Shown: one piece after another, positions 42,158 to 49,786 of the stretch | Numbering within the stretch: position 1 is the stretch's first letter | Layout: each line of letters starts with the position of its first letter | From: Sphingobium sp. | Lineage (GTDB): Bacteria; Pseudomonadota; Alphaproteobacteria; Sphingomonadales; Sphingomonadaceae | Assembly: GCA_003248935.1 (NCBI GenBank) | Contig: QFQF01000019.1 | Location: 1 to 57,962, forward strand | Reading direction: 5' to 3' | Length of the DNA: 57,962 nt | Translations under genes and position numbers: made by a program | The notes under the pieces: generated by a model | The model's database searches: none | What the model saw: the letters and a program-made list of their open reading frames with translations, nothing else | What the model was told of the DNA's origin: nothing

Positions 42158-42898
42158 TCAGAGCCCGGCGTCGGTGATCATCGCGGCGGAGAAGCCCGCC
42201 GCGGCAAAACCGTCCGGCAAAGGGGCCGTGGCTTCGGCGGGCGCCTTGCCGTCGCGGGGGACGGACAGAAAGCGGCTGTGCAGCAGCATCGCGGTGGCGG
42301 ACCCGCCCGCATCCGTCGCGCGATAGACCGGATCGCCGACGATGCCGAGGCCGATCCCGTAGAGGGCATGGGCCCTGATCTGGTGGGTACGGCCGGTCTT
42401 TGGCTGGAAGGAAATGAGCGCACGGCCCGCATGGTTCGCGACCAGCGTCCATTCGGTCACCGCCGCCTTGCCGCCCTTTGCGTCCGGCACCATGCGCCAG
42501 CCGTCCCTGGCGCTGCTGGTCTTGCCGAGCGGGAGTTCGATCGTCCCGGCGGTTTCGTCCGGCACGCCCTCCAGCACCGCAAGATATCGCTTTTGCACGG
42601 TGCCCTGTTCGAACGCGGTGGAGAAGCGTTTGTGTGCCTTGGGATTGCGGGCGAGCAGCAGGCAGCCGCTGGTATCGCGGTCAAGCCGGTGCACGGGTGT
42701 CGGCCAGCGCTGAAAGCCGAACGTCAGCGAGGCCAGATGGTTTTCAAGGCTCATCGCGCCGTCGCGCGGCGTGTCGACCGGCAGTCCCGCCGGCTTGTCG
42801 ATGATGAGGGCTTCCGCGTCGATGAACAGGACGCGGTCGGTGAGAAGGGGCAAAGGCTGTGTCCGGACTGGCGGGAGTGGGCCGCCTGTTATAGGCAC
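42158..42898 (-). CDS. RluA-family pseudouridine synthase
   Basis: Isomerises uridine in rRNA or tRNA to pseudouridine. The 246-residue protein has the catalytic segment PVHRLDRDTSGCLLLAR with Asp73 (VHRLDRDTSG), IDKPAGLPVD ahead and the C-terminal PKTGRTHQIRAHA block. No S4 domain is seen, so it is of the RluA/TruC type. The start is uncertain: a GTG at 42898 is chosen, five bases from the divergent acyltransferase ATG; a TTG further in is possible. No separate promoter region is left, so it must lie in the neighbouring gene. Confidence 0.85.
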   Translation of the reverse strand: MPITGGPLPPVRTQPLPLLTDRVLFIDAEALIIDKPAGLPVDTPRDGAMSLENHLASLTFGFQRWPTPVHRLDRDTSGCLLLARNPKAHKRFSTAFEQGTVQKRYLAVLEGVPDETAGTIELPLGKTSSARDGWRMVPDAKGGKAAVTEWTLVANHAGRALISFQPKTGRTHQIRAHALYGIGLGIVGDPVYRATDAGGSATAMLLHSRFLSVPRDGKAPAEATAPLPDGFAAAGFSAAMITDAGL

Positions 42899-42903
42899 TG
42901 CGC

Positions 42904-43878
42904 ATGAGCGGGGGAAGGGGCTGGAAAGAGGTGGGCGATCGGCTGGACTGGGTGGACGCTGCCCGGGGTATCGGCATCGTTGCCGTTGTTGTCGGCCATG
43001 TGTGGACGCGTGGGGCGCTGCGTGACGCCGTCTACAGCTTCCACATGCCGCTGTTCTTCCTGCTGTCGGGCTATCTGTTCCGTGCACGGCCCCTGCTTCC
43101 CTTCGCAGGACGGCTGCTGCTGCTTCAGGGGGTCAGCTATGTCGCGTTCCTCGCTCTGGTGGTCGGGATCGACATTCTGGTCGAGGGCAGCCGGGGCAGG
43201 CTCGGCATCTTTCACGTCTGGCCGCGCGATCTCTGGCGGCTGGCCTATGGCGGATCGCAATTGCGGGGACCGTTCACCGTCTTCTGGTTCGTGCCCTGCC
43301 TCGTCTTTGCCCGGATCGCGTTCGATGCATGCCTTGTGCGCCTGCCGGGAGTGCGGGGCGGGGCCTGGCTGGCGCTCGGGTTTTTCAGCCTTGGCCTCGC
43401 TTATGGTCTTGGCTGGTGGACCGACGTGTCGCCGCTTGGCCTGTTGACGGTTCCGATGGCCTTCTTCCTGCTGTGGGTGGGCCTCGTCTGGCGCGGGATC
43501 GCATGGCGGTCATGGATGCTCGCGCTGCTCCTGCCGCTGTCGTTCGCCGGTCTGTTCATGTGGCCGACGCTGAACATGAAGGCGGGAGATTACGGCCTGC
43601 CGCTGCTGTCGATCGGCGGAGCGATCGCGACGAGCTTCCTTGTCTTCCGCCTCGCGCGGCTCTGGCCGTTCGCGACGCCGCCCGTCCGTTACCTCGGCCG
43701 GGCCTCGCTGGTCATCATGTACCTGCATGTGCCGGTGATCCATTACTTGTCGTGGATCGGCTATCGCTGGGAATGGGGGCGGCCGGTGCTGGCGGCGATC
43801 GCGCTGCTGCTGCCGCTGGCCGTTTATGCGCTGTTCCTCCACACGCGCTTCACGCGGCGGCTCTTTCTTGCCGAGTGA
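42904..43878 (+). CDS. Acyltransferase 3 family membrane protein
   Basis: A 324-residue integral membrane O-acyltransferase with about ten helices. It has the family start LDWVDAARGIGIVAVVVGHV with the conserved histidine in VVGHVW, followed by FHMPLFFLLSGYLFR. The C-terminus ends in a last helix and FLAE. Members acetylate sugars of capsules, exopolysaccharides or peptidoglycan; a nearby polysaccharide locus makes decoration of its product a possibility, but it lies 4 kb from the nearest polysaccharide gene. Confidence 0.85.
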   Translation: MSGGRGWKEVGDRLDWVDAARGIGIVAVVVGHVWTRGALRDAVYSFHMPLFFLLSGYLFRARPLLPFAGRLLLLQGVSYVAFLALVVGIDILVEGSRGRLGIFHVWPRDLWRLAYGGSQLRGPFTVFWFVPCLVFARIAFDACLVRLPGVRGGAWLALGFFSLGLAYGLGWWTDVSPLGLLTVPMAFFLLWVGLVWRGIAWRSWMLALLLPLSFAGLFMWPTLNMKAGDYGLPLLSIGGAIATSFLVFRLARLWPFATPPVRYLGRASLVIMYLHVPVIHYLSWIGYRWEWGRPVLAAIALLLPLAVYALFLHTRFTRRLFLAE

Positions 43879-43888
43879 GAAACGCGAA

Positions 43889-43921
43889 AGGCCGGCGCCC
43901 CGCGAGGGGAGGCGCCGGCCT
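43889..43921. terminator. Hairpin between acyltransferase and wrbA genes
   Basis: AGGCCGGCGCC (43889-43899) and GGCGCCGGCCT (43911-43921) form a perfect 11-bp stem with an 11-base loop between the convergent acyltransferase and wrbA stops. The minus strand continues TTCGCGTTTCTC, a weak T-rich tail; the plus strand has none. It probably ends the wrbA transcript and perhaps both. Confidence 0.6.
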
Positions 43922-43941
43922 GGCCACGCCGCTGTGGTGTG

Positions 43942-44541
43942 TCAGCCGTGCAGCTTGATCGCGGTCTCCGCGACCTTGCGGCCCTGGTAGCGGGCGCCGT
44001 CCAGTTCCGCTTCGCTCGGCTGGCGGCTGCCGTCGCCACCGGCGATCGTGGTGGCGCCATAGGGTGCGCCGCCGACGACGGTCTCGTGACCCATCTGGCC
44101 GGCATGGCCGTAATCGAGGCCGACGATCACCATGCCGAAGTGCAGCAGGTTGGTGATGATCGAGAAGAGTGTCGTTTCCTGCCCGCCATGCTGGCTGGCG
44201 GTCGAGGTGAAGGCGCCGCCGACCTTGCCGTTCAGGGCGCCGCGTGCCCACAGGCCGCCGGCCTGGTCGAGGAACGCCGCCATCTGGCTGGAAATCCGGC
44301 CGAACCGCGTGCCGGTGCCGACGATGATCGCGTCATAGTCAGCGAGTTCCGCCACGGTGGCGATCGGCGCGGCCTGATCGAGCTTGAAGTGGGCGTTCTT
44401 GGCGACTTCCAGAGGGGCCGTTTCGGGCACGCGCTTGACGTCGACCGTTGCACCGGCGGCGCGGGCGCCCTCTGCGACGGCGTTCGCCATCGTTTCGATG
44501 TGACCGTAGGACGAGTAATAGAGAACCAGGACCTTTGCCAT
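43942..44541 (-). CDS. wrbA: NAD(P)H:quinone oxidoreductase
   Basis: Reduces quinones by two electrons, avoiding semiquinones. The 199-residue flavodoxin-like protein has the FMN-binding loop YYSSYGHIETMA at the N-terminus, GTGTRFGRISSQMAAFLD, and SQHGGQETTLFSIITNLLH, all standard for WrbA. A strong AAGGAGA ribosome site precedes the ATG at 44541. It lies downstream of the pirin gene and both are next to a divergent LysR regulator, a layout typical of quinone-responsive units. Two strong hairpins lie in its leader. Confidence 0.94.
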   Translation of the reverse strand: MAKVLVLYYSSYGHIETMANAVAEGARAAGATVDVKRVPETAPLEVAKNAHFKLDQAAPIATVAELADYDAIIVGTGTRFGRISSQMAAFLDQAGGLWARGALNGKVGGAFTSTASQHGGQETTLFSIITNLLHFGMVIVGLDYGHAGQMGHETVVGGAPYGATTIAGGDGSRQPSEAELDGARYQGRKVAETAIKLHG

Positions 44542-44598
44542 CGTATGTCTCCTTTGAGATCGGTGGGAATGAGGGGGATCGGATGTCTTCAAAATGGA

Positions 44599-44641
44599 GC
44601 CGCCCGCGCCGTGGACTGAGGGGGAGGATGGCGCGGGCGGC
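44599..44641 (-). promoter_or_regulatory. 12-bp inverted repeat in the wrbA leader
   Basis: GCCGCCCGCGCC (44599-44610) and GGCGCGGGCGGC (44630-44641) are perfect 12-bp complements with a 19-base loop, about 60 bases before the wrbA start. A second 8-bp hairpin, AGGCCCCG-N5-CGGGGCCT (44643-44663), is directly next to it. The first hairpin after the pirin stop may act as a terminator without a T-run, the second as a leader stem or operator. Pairing is seen; function is not. Confidence 0.45.
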
Positions 44642-44678
44642 GAGGCCCCGACGGGCGGGGCCTTGTCACGTCAACTGT

Positions 44679-45377
44679 TCAATCGCTGTCGACGAGGACG
44701 ATTTCACTGTCCTCGATCGCGGTTATGGTGATGGGCGTGCCACCAAGGATCGCGGCACCGTCACGCGCCTCGAACGTCTGGCCGTCGATCTCAACCTTGC
44801 CGGTGGCGGGGACGAGATAGATGTGGCGGCCCTCCGCGCTGTCGTGGACAACGCTCTCCCCGGCTTTCAGCGTGCCGCCGAGCAGGCGGGCATCGGCGCG
44901 GATGCGCAGCGCCTCGCGGTCGTCGTCATAGCCGCTCGCGAGTACGGCCAGCTTGCCGGAGCGATCCTGTCGTGGAAACGGCTTGGCCCCCCAGCAGGGT
45001 GAGCCGCCACGCTCACGCGGCATGATCCATATCTGGAAGAGGGTCGTCGTCTCGTCCTCCAGATTATATTCGGCATGGCGCACACCGCTGCCGGCACTCA
45101 TCACCTGCACGTCCCCTGCGGCAGTCCGGCCACGGTTGCCCATGCTGTCCTGATGGGTGATCGCACCCTTGCGGACATAGGTGATGATCTCCATGTCGCT
45201 GTGCGGATGGGGCGGAAAGCCGCTGCGTGCGCCGATTTCGTCGTCGTTCCATACGCGGATCGCGCCCCAGCCCATGCGGGCGGGATCATAATAGTCCGCG
45301 AAGGAGAAATGGTGCCGGGCGTTCAGCCAGCCATGATCGGCATGGCCGAGCGAAGCGAAAGCGCGTTTCTCGATCAT
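44679..45377 (-). CDS. Pirin family protein (probable quercetin dioxygenase-like)
   Basis: A 232-residue bicupin of the pirin/YhhW family. The metal ligands are visible as His57, His59, His101 and Glu103 (FPPHPHSDMEIITYV and SGSGVRHAEYN). Bacterial pirins often cleave flavonols such as quercetin or regulate redox enzymes. It is 137 bases before wrbA, and divergent from a LysR gene with a symmetric site between. That arrangement suggests induction by quinones or flavonoids. Confidence 0.9.
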   Translation of the reverse strand: MIEKRAFASLGHADHGWLNARHHFSFADYYDPARMGWGAIRVWNDDEIGARSGFPPHPHSDMEIITYVRKGAITHQDSMGNRGRTAAGDVQVMSAGSGVRHAEYNLEDETTTLFQIWIMPRERGGSPCWGAKPFPRQDRSGKLAVLASGYDDDREALRIRADARLLGGTLKAGESVVHDSAEGRHIYLVPATGKVEIDGQTFEARDGAAILGGTPITITAIEDSEIVLVDSD

Positions 45378-45454
45378 TGTGCCAGTTCCTTTTGGGGCGG
45401 GGCGGGCCGTAATGCCCTGCGCCGCTTGATTTCCCTCAAGATAGCCTTCAGGAT

Positions 45455-45491
45455 CGTTTCATAAACAGGCAGTGTTGAAACGGATTGTTTC
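45455..45491. promoter_or_regulatory. Symmetric sites between pirin and LysR genes
   Basis: CGTTTC (45455-45460) and GAAACG (45477-45482) form a 6-bp inverted repeat with a 16-base spacer, and a second GTTTC at 45487-45491 pairs with the same GAAAC. The sites fill the 117-base divergent region between pirin and the LysR gene. This is where a LysR regulator would bind to control both. The motif is not matched to a known consensus. Confidence 0.45.
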
Positions 45492-45494
45492 CCT

Positions 45495-46397
45495 ATGCGG
45501 CTACCCGATTTTGAAGCATGGGCGATGTTCGCGGCGGTCGTCGAGCATCGCTCGTTCACCGATGCCGCCCGCGCCCTGTCCGTGTCGAAGGCGACGGTGT
45601 CGAAGGCCGTCACCCGGCTGGAACAGCACCTCGACACCAGCCTGTTCAGCCGCACCAGCCGCCGGCTGGCCCTGACCGAAAGCGGGCGGCGCCTTGCCGA
45701 TCGGGCCCAGCGCATCGTTGCCGAAGGACTGGCGGCGGAGGAGGCCGCGCGCGATGAGATCACCGACCTGTCGGGGCTGGTCCGCCTGGCGGCGCCGATG
45801 ACCTTCGGCCTCAAGCGGGTGGCGCCGCTGTTGACCGAATTCCTGCTGCTCCATCCCGGCATCACCGTCGATCTGCATCTGTCCGACGCGCACATCGACA
45901 TCGTCGAAATGGGTCTGGATGCCACGTTGCGCATTGCCGACATGCCGGACAGTTCCCTGCGGGCGCGCAGGCTGGCGGACGTGCGGGTGCACATCGTCGC
46001 TGCGCCCGCCTATCTGGAGGCGCGGGGACGTCCCTCCCATCCGGCCGATCTCGCGCTGCATGACGGGCTTGCCTATGCCAATGTCCGCCAGCCGGGTGTC
46101 TGGCGTTTCACCGGACCGGGCGAGCAGACCGTGGTTGTCCAGCCGCGCATCCGCATGACCGCCAACAGCGGGGAGGCCATGCTGCCGCCCCTGCTGGCCG
46201 GGCTTGGCATCACCATGCTGCCGGATTTCATCGTCGGCGACGACATCGCGTCGGGTGCGCTGGAGGAGATATTGTCGGAGTGGAGTCCGCCGCCGCTCGG
46301 CCTTCATCTGGTGACGCCGCCATCGCGGTTGAGACCGGCCCGGGTCGAGGCGCTGCTGGCGTTTCTCACCGACCGGCATGCTTGCAAGGAAGTCTGA
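45495..46397 (+). CDS. LysR-family transcriptional regulator
   Basis: A 300-residue LysR regulator. The winged helix-turn-helix fills residues 1-60 (DFEAWAMFAAVVEHRSFTDA, then ALSVSKATVSKAVTRLEQHL), followed by the effector domain with LVRLAAPMTFGLKRVAPLL and LAGLGITMLPDFIVGDD. It belongs to the CrgA-like group that often regulates quinone and pirin/wrbA genes. It lies next to the divergent pirin gene with a symmetric site between. Its effector is unknown. Confidence 0.93.
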   Translation: MRLPDFEAWAMFAAVVEHRSFTDAARALSVSKATVSKAVTRLEQHLDTSLFSRTSRRLALTESGRRLADRAQRIVAEGLAAEEAARDEITDLSGLVRLAAPMTFGLKRVAPLLTEFLLLHPGITVDLHLSDAHIDIVEMGLDATLRIADMPDSSLRARRLADVRVHIVAAPAYLEARGRPSHPADLALHDGLAYANVRQPGVWRFTGPGEQTVVVQPRIRMTANSGEAMLPPLLAGLGITMLPDFIVGDDIASGALEEILSEWSPPPLGLHLVTPPSRLRPARVEALLAFLTDRHACKEV

Positions 46398-46528
46398 AGA
46401 CGACCGATGACCGGTTGACGGGCATGGTAATCAAATCGCTACGATCGCGCCGCTATCGTTCACTTCCGGCATGGCCGCCCGCTTTCGCGCCGGAGCGGAC
46501 CAAAAGCCGAGGTGCCCGCTCACGCCCC

Positions 46529-46607
46529 GATTCGCGGGCCGCGACTCGCGGATTAAGGCCGCTTCAGGAAAAATTAACCTTTTGCGTTCATTGTTGTTTT
46601 GGTTAAT
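46529..46607 (+). promoter_or_regulatory. ctrA control region with GANTC and CtrA half-sites
   Basis: Two GANTC sites (GATTC 46529-46533, GACTC 46543-46547), the target of the CcrM methylase, and two TTAACC half-sites in opposite orientation (ATTAACC 46573-46579, GGTTAAT 46601-46607) lie in the 301 bases before ctrA. A further TTAA lies at 46552-46555. In Caulobacter, ctrA expression responds to CcrM methylation and to CtrA itself through TTAA-N7-TTAA sites. The match in kind is seen; use here is inference, since the exact N7 spacing is absent. Confidence 0.6.
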
Positions 46608-46698
46608 GTCATGCCGCTTTGAAGCCCGGCAGGGAAGCAAACGGGGGCAATTGCGCGTTGATGGATCTGGTCAACGCAATCTGAACAAGGGGCTGCAT

Positions 46699-47406
46699 AT
46701 GCGCGTGCTGCTGATCGAAGACGAGCCGACAACGGCGAAAGCCATTGAGCTGATGCTCACGACCGAAGGATTCAACGTCTATACGACGGACCTTGGCGAG
46801 GAAGGCCTCGACCTGGGTAAACTGTATGACTACGACATCATCTGTCTCGACCTCAACCTGCCGGACATGCACGGTTACGACGTGCTGAAGAAGCTGCGTT
46901 CGTCGAAGGTCCAGACGCCGGTGCTGATCCTGTCGGGCGTCAGTGAGATGGACAGCAAGGTCCGCTCCTTCGGTTTCGGCGCCGACGATTATGTGACGAA
47001 GCCCTTCCATCGCGAGGAACTGGTGGCGCGCATCCATGCCGTCGTCCGCCGCTCGAAGGGACACAGCCAGTCGGTCATCCGTACCGGCAAGCTCGCGGTC
47101 AACCTGGATGCGAAGACCGTCGAGGTCGACGGCAACCGCGTCCACCTGACCGGCAAGGAGTATGCGATGTTGGAGCTGCTCTCGCTTCGCAAGGGCACGA
47201 CGCTCACCAAGGAAATGTTCCTGAACCACCTCTATGGCGGCATGGACGAGCCGGAACTCAAGATCATCGACGTCTTCATCTGCAAGCTGCGCAAGAAGCT
47301 GGCGCTGGCCTGTAATGGCGAGAATTATATCGAGACCGTCTGGGGCCGCGGCTATGTGCTGCGTGACTCCGACGAGGACGAAATGCCGGAGGTCCGCGTC
47401 GCCTGA
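46699..47406 (+). CDS. ctrA: Cell-cycle response regulator CtrA
   Basis: Master response regulator of the alphaproteobacterial cell cycle and motility. The 235-residue protein has a receiver domain with phospho-acceptor Asp51 (CLDLNLPDMHGYD) and acidic pocket at residues 8-9 (MRVLLIEDEP), then an OmpR-type winged-helix DNA-binding domain with LTGKEYAMLELLSLRKGTTL and WGRGYVLRD. AAGGGG seven bases before the ATG at 46699 fixes the start. It is single, ends in a terminator, and has GANTC and CtrA half-sites upstream. Confidence 0.97.
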   Translation: MRVLLIEDEPTTAKAIELMLTTEGFNVYTTDLGEEGLDLGKLYDYDIICLDLNLPDMHGYDVLKKLRSSKVQTPVLILSGVSEMDSKVRSFGFGADDYVTKPFHREELVARIHAVVRRSKGHSQSVIRTGKLAVNLDAKTVEVDGNRVHLTGKEYAMLELLSLRKGTTLTKEMFLNHLYGGMDEPELKIIDVFICKLRKKLALACNGENYIETVWGRGYVLRDSDEDEMPEVRVA

Positions 47407-47461
47407 GGGCGGCGGGCTGAGGTTCGGGCAGGAGCGGGGTAACCGTTCTCCGGGGGGAAAG

Positions 47462-47506
47462 AAGGGGCCGGCATCCGGGGGGATTGCCGGCCCCTTTGTT
47501 TTGGTT
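47462..47506 (+). terminator. Terminator of ctrA
   Basis: AAGGGGCCGGCA (47462-47473) and TGCCGGCCCCTT (47485-47496) form a 12-bp stem with an 11-base loop, followed by TGTTTTGGTT on the plus strand. A clear Rho-independent terminator for ctrA, 55 bases after its stop. It may also serve the convergent penicillin-binding protein gene. Confidence 0.85.
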
Positions 47507-47508
47507 CG

Positions 47509-49575
47509 CTATTGTTGTGCGGGCTCGGGTTGCGCCGGTGGCTGCGGCGCCGTCTGGCGTTGTGCGGGCGGTGGGGCAGGCTGCTGCCCACTCTGGCCGA
47601 GATCCAGATTAAGGTCCGGTATGCGCAGGGCGTCGGCGTTCACGTTGACGCCGTTGGGGCCGATCCCGATCGACAGATTGCCGATGCCCGTTTCCACATT
47701 CACATTGGCGATGGCGTTGACCAGATCCTCATTGCTGTCTTCCGGCACTTCCTCCTCGCTCGGTTCGCCGATGGCGCGCGCAGTGAAGTCGCGCCAGATG
47801 CGTGCCGGCAAACCGCCGCCGGCAATGCCGGGCAGGGGCGTGTTGTCGTCATTGCCCACCCAGACGGCGGTGACCAGGCCGCCGGCATAGCCGACGAACA
47901 AGGCGTCGCGATTGTCCTGCGTCGTACCGGTCTTGCCGAAGGTGCTGGTGCGCAGCGCCGCCGCGCTTCCCGTGCCGCGATTGGCGGCGGAGGACAGCAG
48001 GTCTCGGATCATCTTGAGTTCGCCGTCGCTGAAATGCCGCTGCCGGTCCATCAGGCGTGCGAACCACCCCTGTTCCTCGGGCGGCAGGCCATGGCCGACG
48101 ACCGGGTAGGCACCGGCGGCGATCGCCGCGTAGGCCTGCGTCAGTTCCAGCAAAGAGATTTCGGATGTGCCGAGCGCCAGGCTGGGGTCTTCGCCGAGCG
48201 GACTGGTAACGCCCAGGTCACGTGCCGCCTTGATCACCGCCTTCACGCCGACCTTTTCGGCCAGGCGGACGGCGGCGACATTGCTCGACACGGCGAACGC
48301 CTGTCGCAGGGTGATGCGGCCGCGATACCGGCCGTCATGATTGGCGGGGCGATACTCGCCTTCCGTGATCGGCGTGTCGTCGATCATGTCGTCGGGGGTC
48401 ATGCCCGCCCGGAACGCGGCCAGATAGACGAACAGCTTGAAAGTGGAGCCGGGCTGTCTGCGCGCCTGCACCGCACGGTTGAAGGCACTGTCCCTGTAGG
48501 ACTTCCCGCCGATCATGGCGACGACGCTGCCGTCCGGCTTCATCGTCACGATCGCGACCTGCGCCTTGCCCAGCGGCGCGCGGCGGGCGGCGCCCTCCGC
48601 GATCTTCTGCAGGCGGAAGTCCATCGTGGTGACGACGTCCTGCGCGCCATAAACGGCCCCGGCCTTGTCGCGCGCCTGCGGCAGTACCCAGTCGGCGAAA
48701 TAGGTGCCGCTGGTCGACTCCGGGGCCTCCTGCACGTCCAGCACGGCAGGGCGAAGCGCCTGTTCCTGTGCCTGCGTGATGAAACCGGCCTCGGTCATCG
48801 CATGCATGACCAGCCGGGCGCGTTCGCGTGCGCCGGACAGATTGGCCGTCGGCGCCAGTCGCGACGGCGCCTTGAGCAATCCGGCGAGCATCGCTGCCTG
48901 CGGGATGGTCAGCCGTTCCGGCTGCCGGTTGAAATAATGGAGCGAGGCGGCCCGCAGGCCGTAGACATTGTCGCCGAAATAGACGTTGGACAGATACCGC
49001 TCGAGAATCTGGTCCTTGCTGAGCCAGGCCTCCAGCCAGAAGGCGATCAGCACCTCGCGCAGCTTTCTGCCCATCGTGCGGTCGTTGTTCAGGAACACGC
49101 CCTTGGCCAGCTGCTGCGTGATCGTGCTGCCGCCCTCCTTCGTGCCGCCCGCCCACATGTTGCGCCACATGGCGCGGGCGATGCCGCGCGGGTCGATGCC
49201 CCAGTGATCGTAGAAGCGCCGGTCCTCGATCGCCATGAACGCCTGCGGCACGTGCGCGGGCAGGGCGGCTATCGTCACCGGCTTGTCGATGATCGCCCCC
49301 TTGCGCGCGATCATCTTGCCGTCCTGCGACATCAGCGTGATGCTGGGCGGCGCGATCGGCTGGAGGGAGCGGGACATCGGCGCGGTGATCGCCAGCCACG
49401 CCACCAGCGCCATGAACAGCGCCAGCAGCGCCGCCAGCACCCACACCATGATCTTCAGTTTCTTCGCGAACGGCGTCGGCGGCGGAAAGGAACTGGGCGG
49501 ACCACCGCCGGCTTGCGTGCCGAACGGCGCCGTACGCGGATCGTCCGCAGCGATGGGAGGCGAGGCGTCGTTCAT
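47509..49575 (-). CDS. Bifunctional penicillin-binding protein 1A family
   Basis: A 688-residue peptidoglycan synthase. One membrane helix (residues 41-63, KIMVWVLAALLALFMALVAW) anchors it; the GT51 transglycosylase domain has the catalytic Glu117 (AIEDRRFYDHWG) and EGGSTITQQLAKGVFL. The transpeptidase domain has the STFK motif (PGSTFKLFVYLAAF), SSN (FAVSSNVAAVR) and KTGTTQ (FGKTGTTQDN). The N-terminal 35 and C-terminal 40 residues are Pro/Gln-rich. The promoter may be very close to the start. It converges on the ctrA terminator. Confidence 0.95.
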   Translation of the reverse strand: MNDASPPIAADDPRTAPFGTQAGGGPPSSFPPPTPFAKKLKIMVWVLAALLALFMALVAWLAITAPMSRSLQPIAPPSITLMSQDGKMIARKGAIIDKPVTIAALPAHVPQAFMAIEDRRFYDHWGIDPRGIARAMWRNMWAGGTKEGGSTITQQLAKGVFLNNDRTMGRKLREVLIAFWLEAWLSKDQILERYLSNVYFGDNVYGLRAASLHYFNRQPERLTIPQAAMLAGLLKAPSRLAPTANLSGARERARLVMHAMTEAGFITQAQEQALRPAVLDVQEAPESTSGTYFADWVLPQARDKAGAVYGAQDVVTTMDFRLQKIAEGAARRAPLGKAQVAIVTMKPDGSVVAMIGGKSYRDSAFNRAVQARRQPGSTFKLFVYLAAFRAGMTPDDMIDDTPITEGEYRPANHDGRYRGRITLRQAFAVSSNVAAVRLAEKVGVKAVIKAARDLGVTSPLGEDPSLALGTSEISLLELTQAYAAIAAGAYPVVGHGLPPEEQGWFARLMDRQRHFSDGELKMIRDLLSSAANRGTGSAAALRTSTFGKTGTTQDNRDALFVGYAGGLVTAVWVGNDDNTPLPGIAGGGLPARIWRDFTARAIGEPSEEEVPEDSNEDLVNAIANVNVETGIGNLSIGIGPNGVNVNADALRIPDLNLDLGQSGQQPAPPPAQRQTAPQPPAQPEPAQQ

Positions 49576-49588
49576 GCTGTTCGGCCAG

Positions 49589-49615
49589 AGTGTATTAGCG
49601 CCATGATACGGTCAA
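49589..49615 (-). promoter_or_regulatory. Candidate promoter of the penicillin-binding protein gene
   Basis: On the minus strand TTGACC (49615-49610) and TACACT (49594-49589) are spaced by 15 bases. The -10 ends 13 bases before the ATG at 49575, so the transcript would start about 7 bases ahead of it and have almost no leader, which fits the lack of a ribosome site there. The short spacer lowers confidence. Confidence 0.35.
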
Positions 49616-49624
49616 GCCCCGAAT

Positions 49625-49701
49625 TGGCGCGCCCGGCAGGATTCGAACCTGCGACCACCCGCTTAGAAGGCGGGTGCTCTATCCAGCTGAGCTACGGGCG
49701 C
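49625..49701 (-). tRNA. tRNA-Arg (anticodon UCU)
   Basis: A complete 77-base tRNA cloverleaf on the minus strand. The acceptor stem is GCGCCCG paired with CGGGCGC, the D arm is AGCTCAGCTGGATAGAGC, the anticodon arm CCCGC-CTTCTAA-GCGGG gives anticodon TCT, and the T arm GCAGGTTCGAATCCTGC is canonical. The 3' CCA is encoded. It decodes AGA/AGG, rare codons in this high-GC genome. Confidence 0.97.
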
Positions 49702-49709
49702 CCGAGGTC

Positions 49710-49738
49710 CGCATAGCCTTGCGCGTGGTCCCTTGCAA
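49710..49738 (-). promoter_or_regulatory. Candidate promoter of the tRNA-Arg gene
   Basis: On the minus strand TTGCAA (49738-49733) and TATGCG (49715-49710) are spaced by 17 bases, with the tRNA 5' end nine bases beyond the -10, as expected of a stable RNA promoter. The -10 is weak, so the call is moderate. Confidence 0.45.
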
Positions 49739-49786
49739 ATGCTGCAATGCGCGCGACTGCCGATTGCAAAGCAGGGAAAGCGGGAT

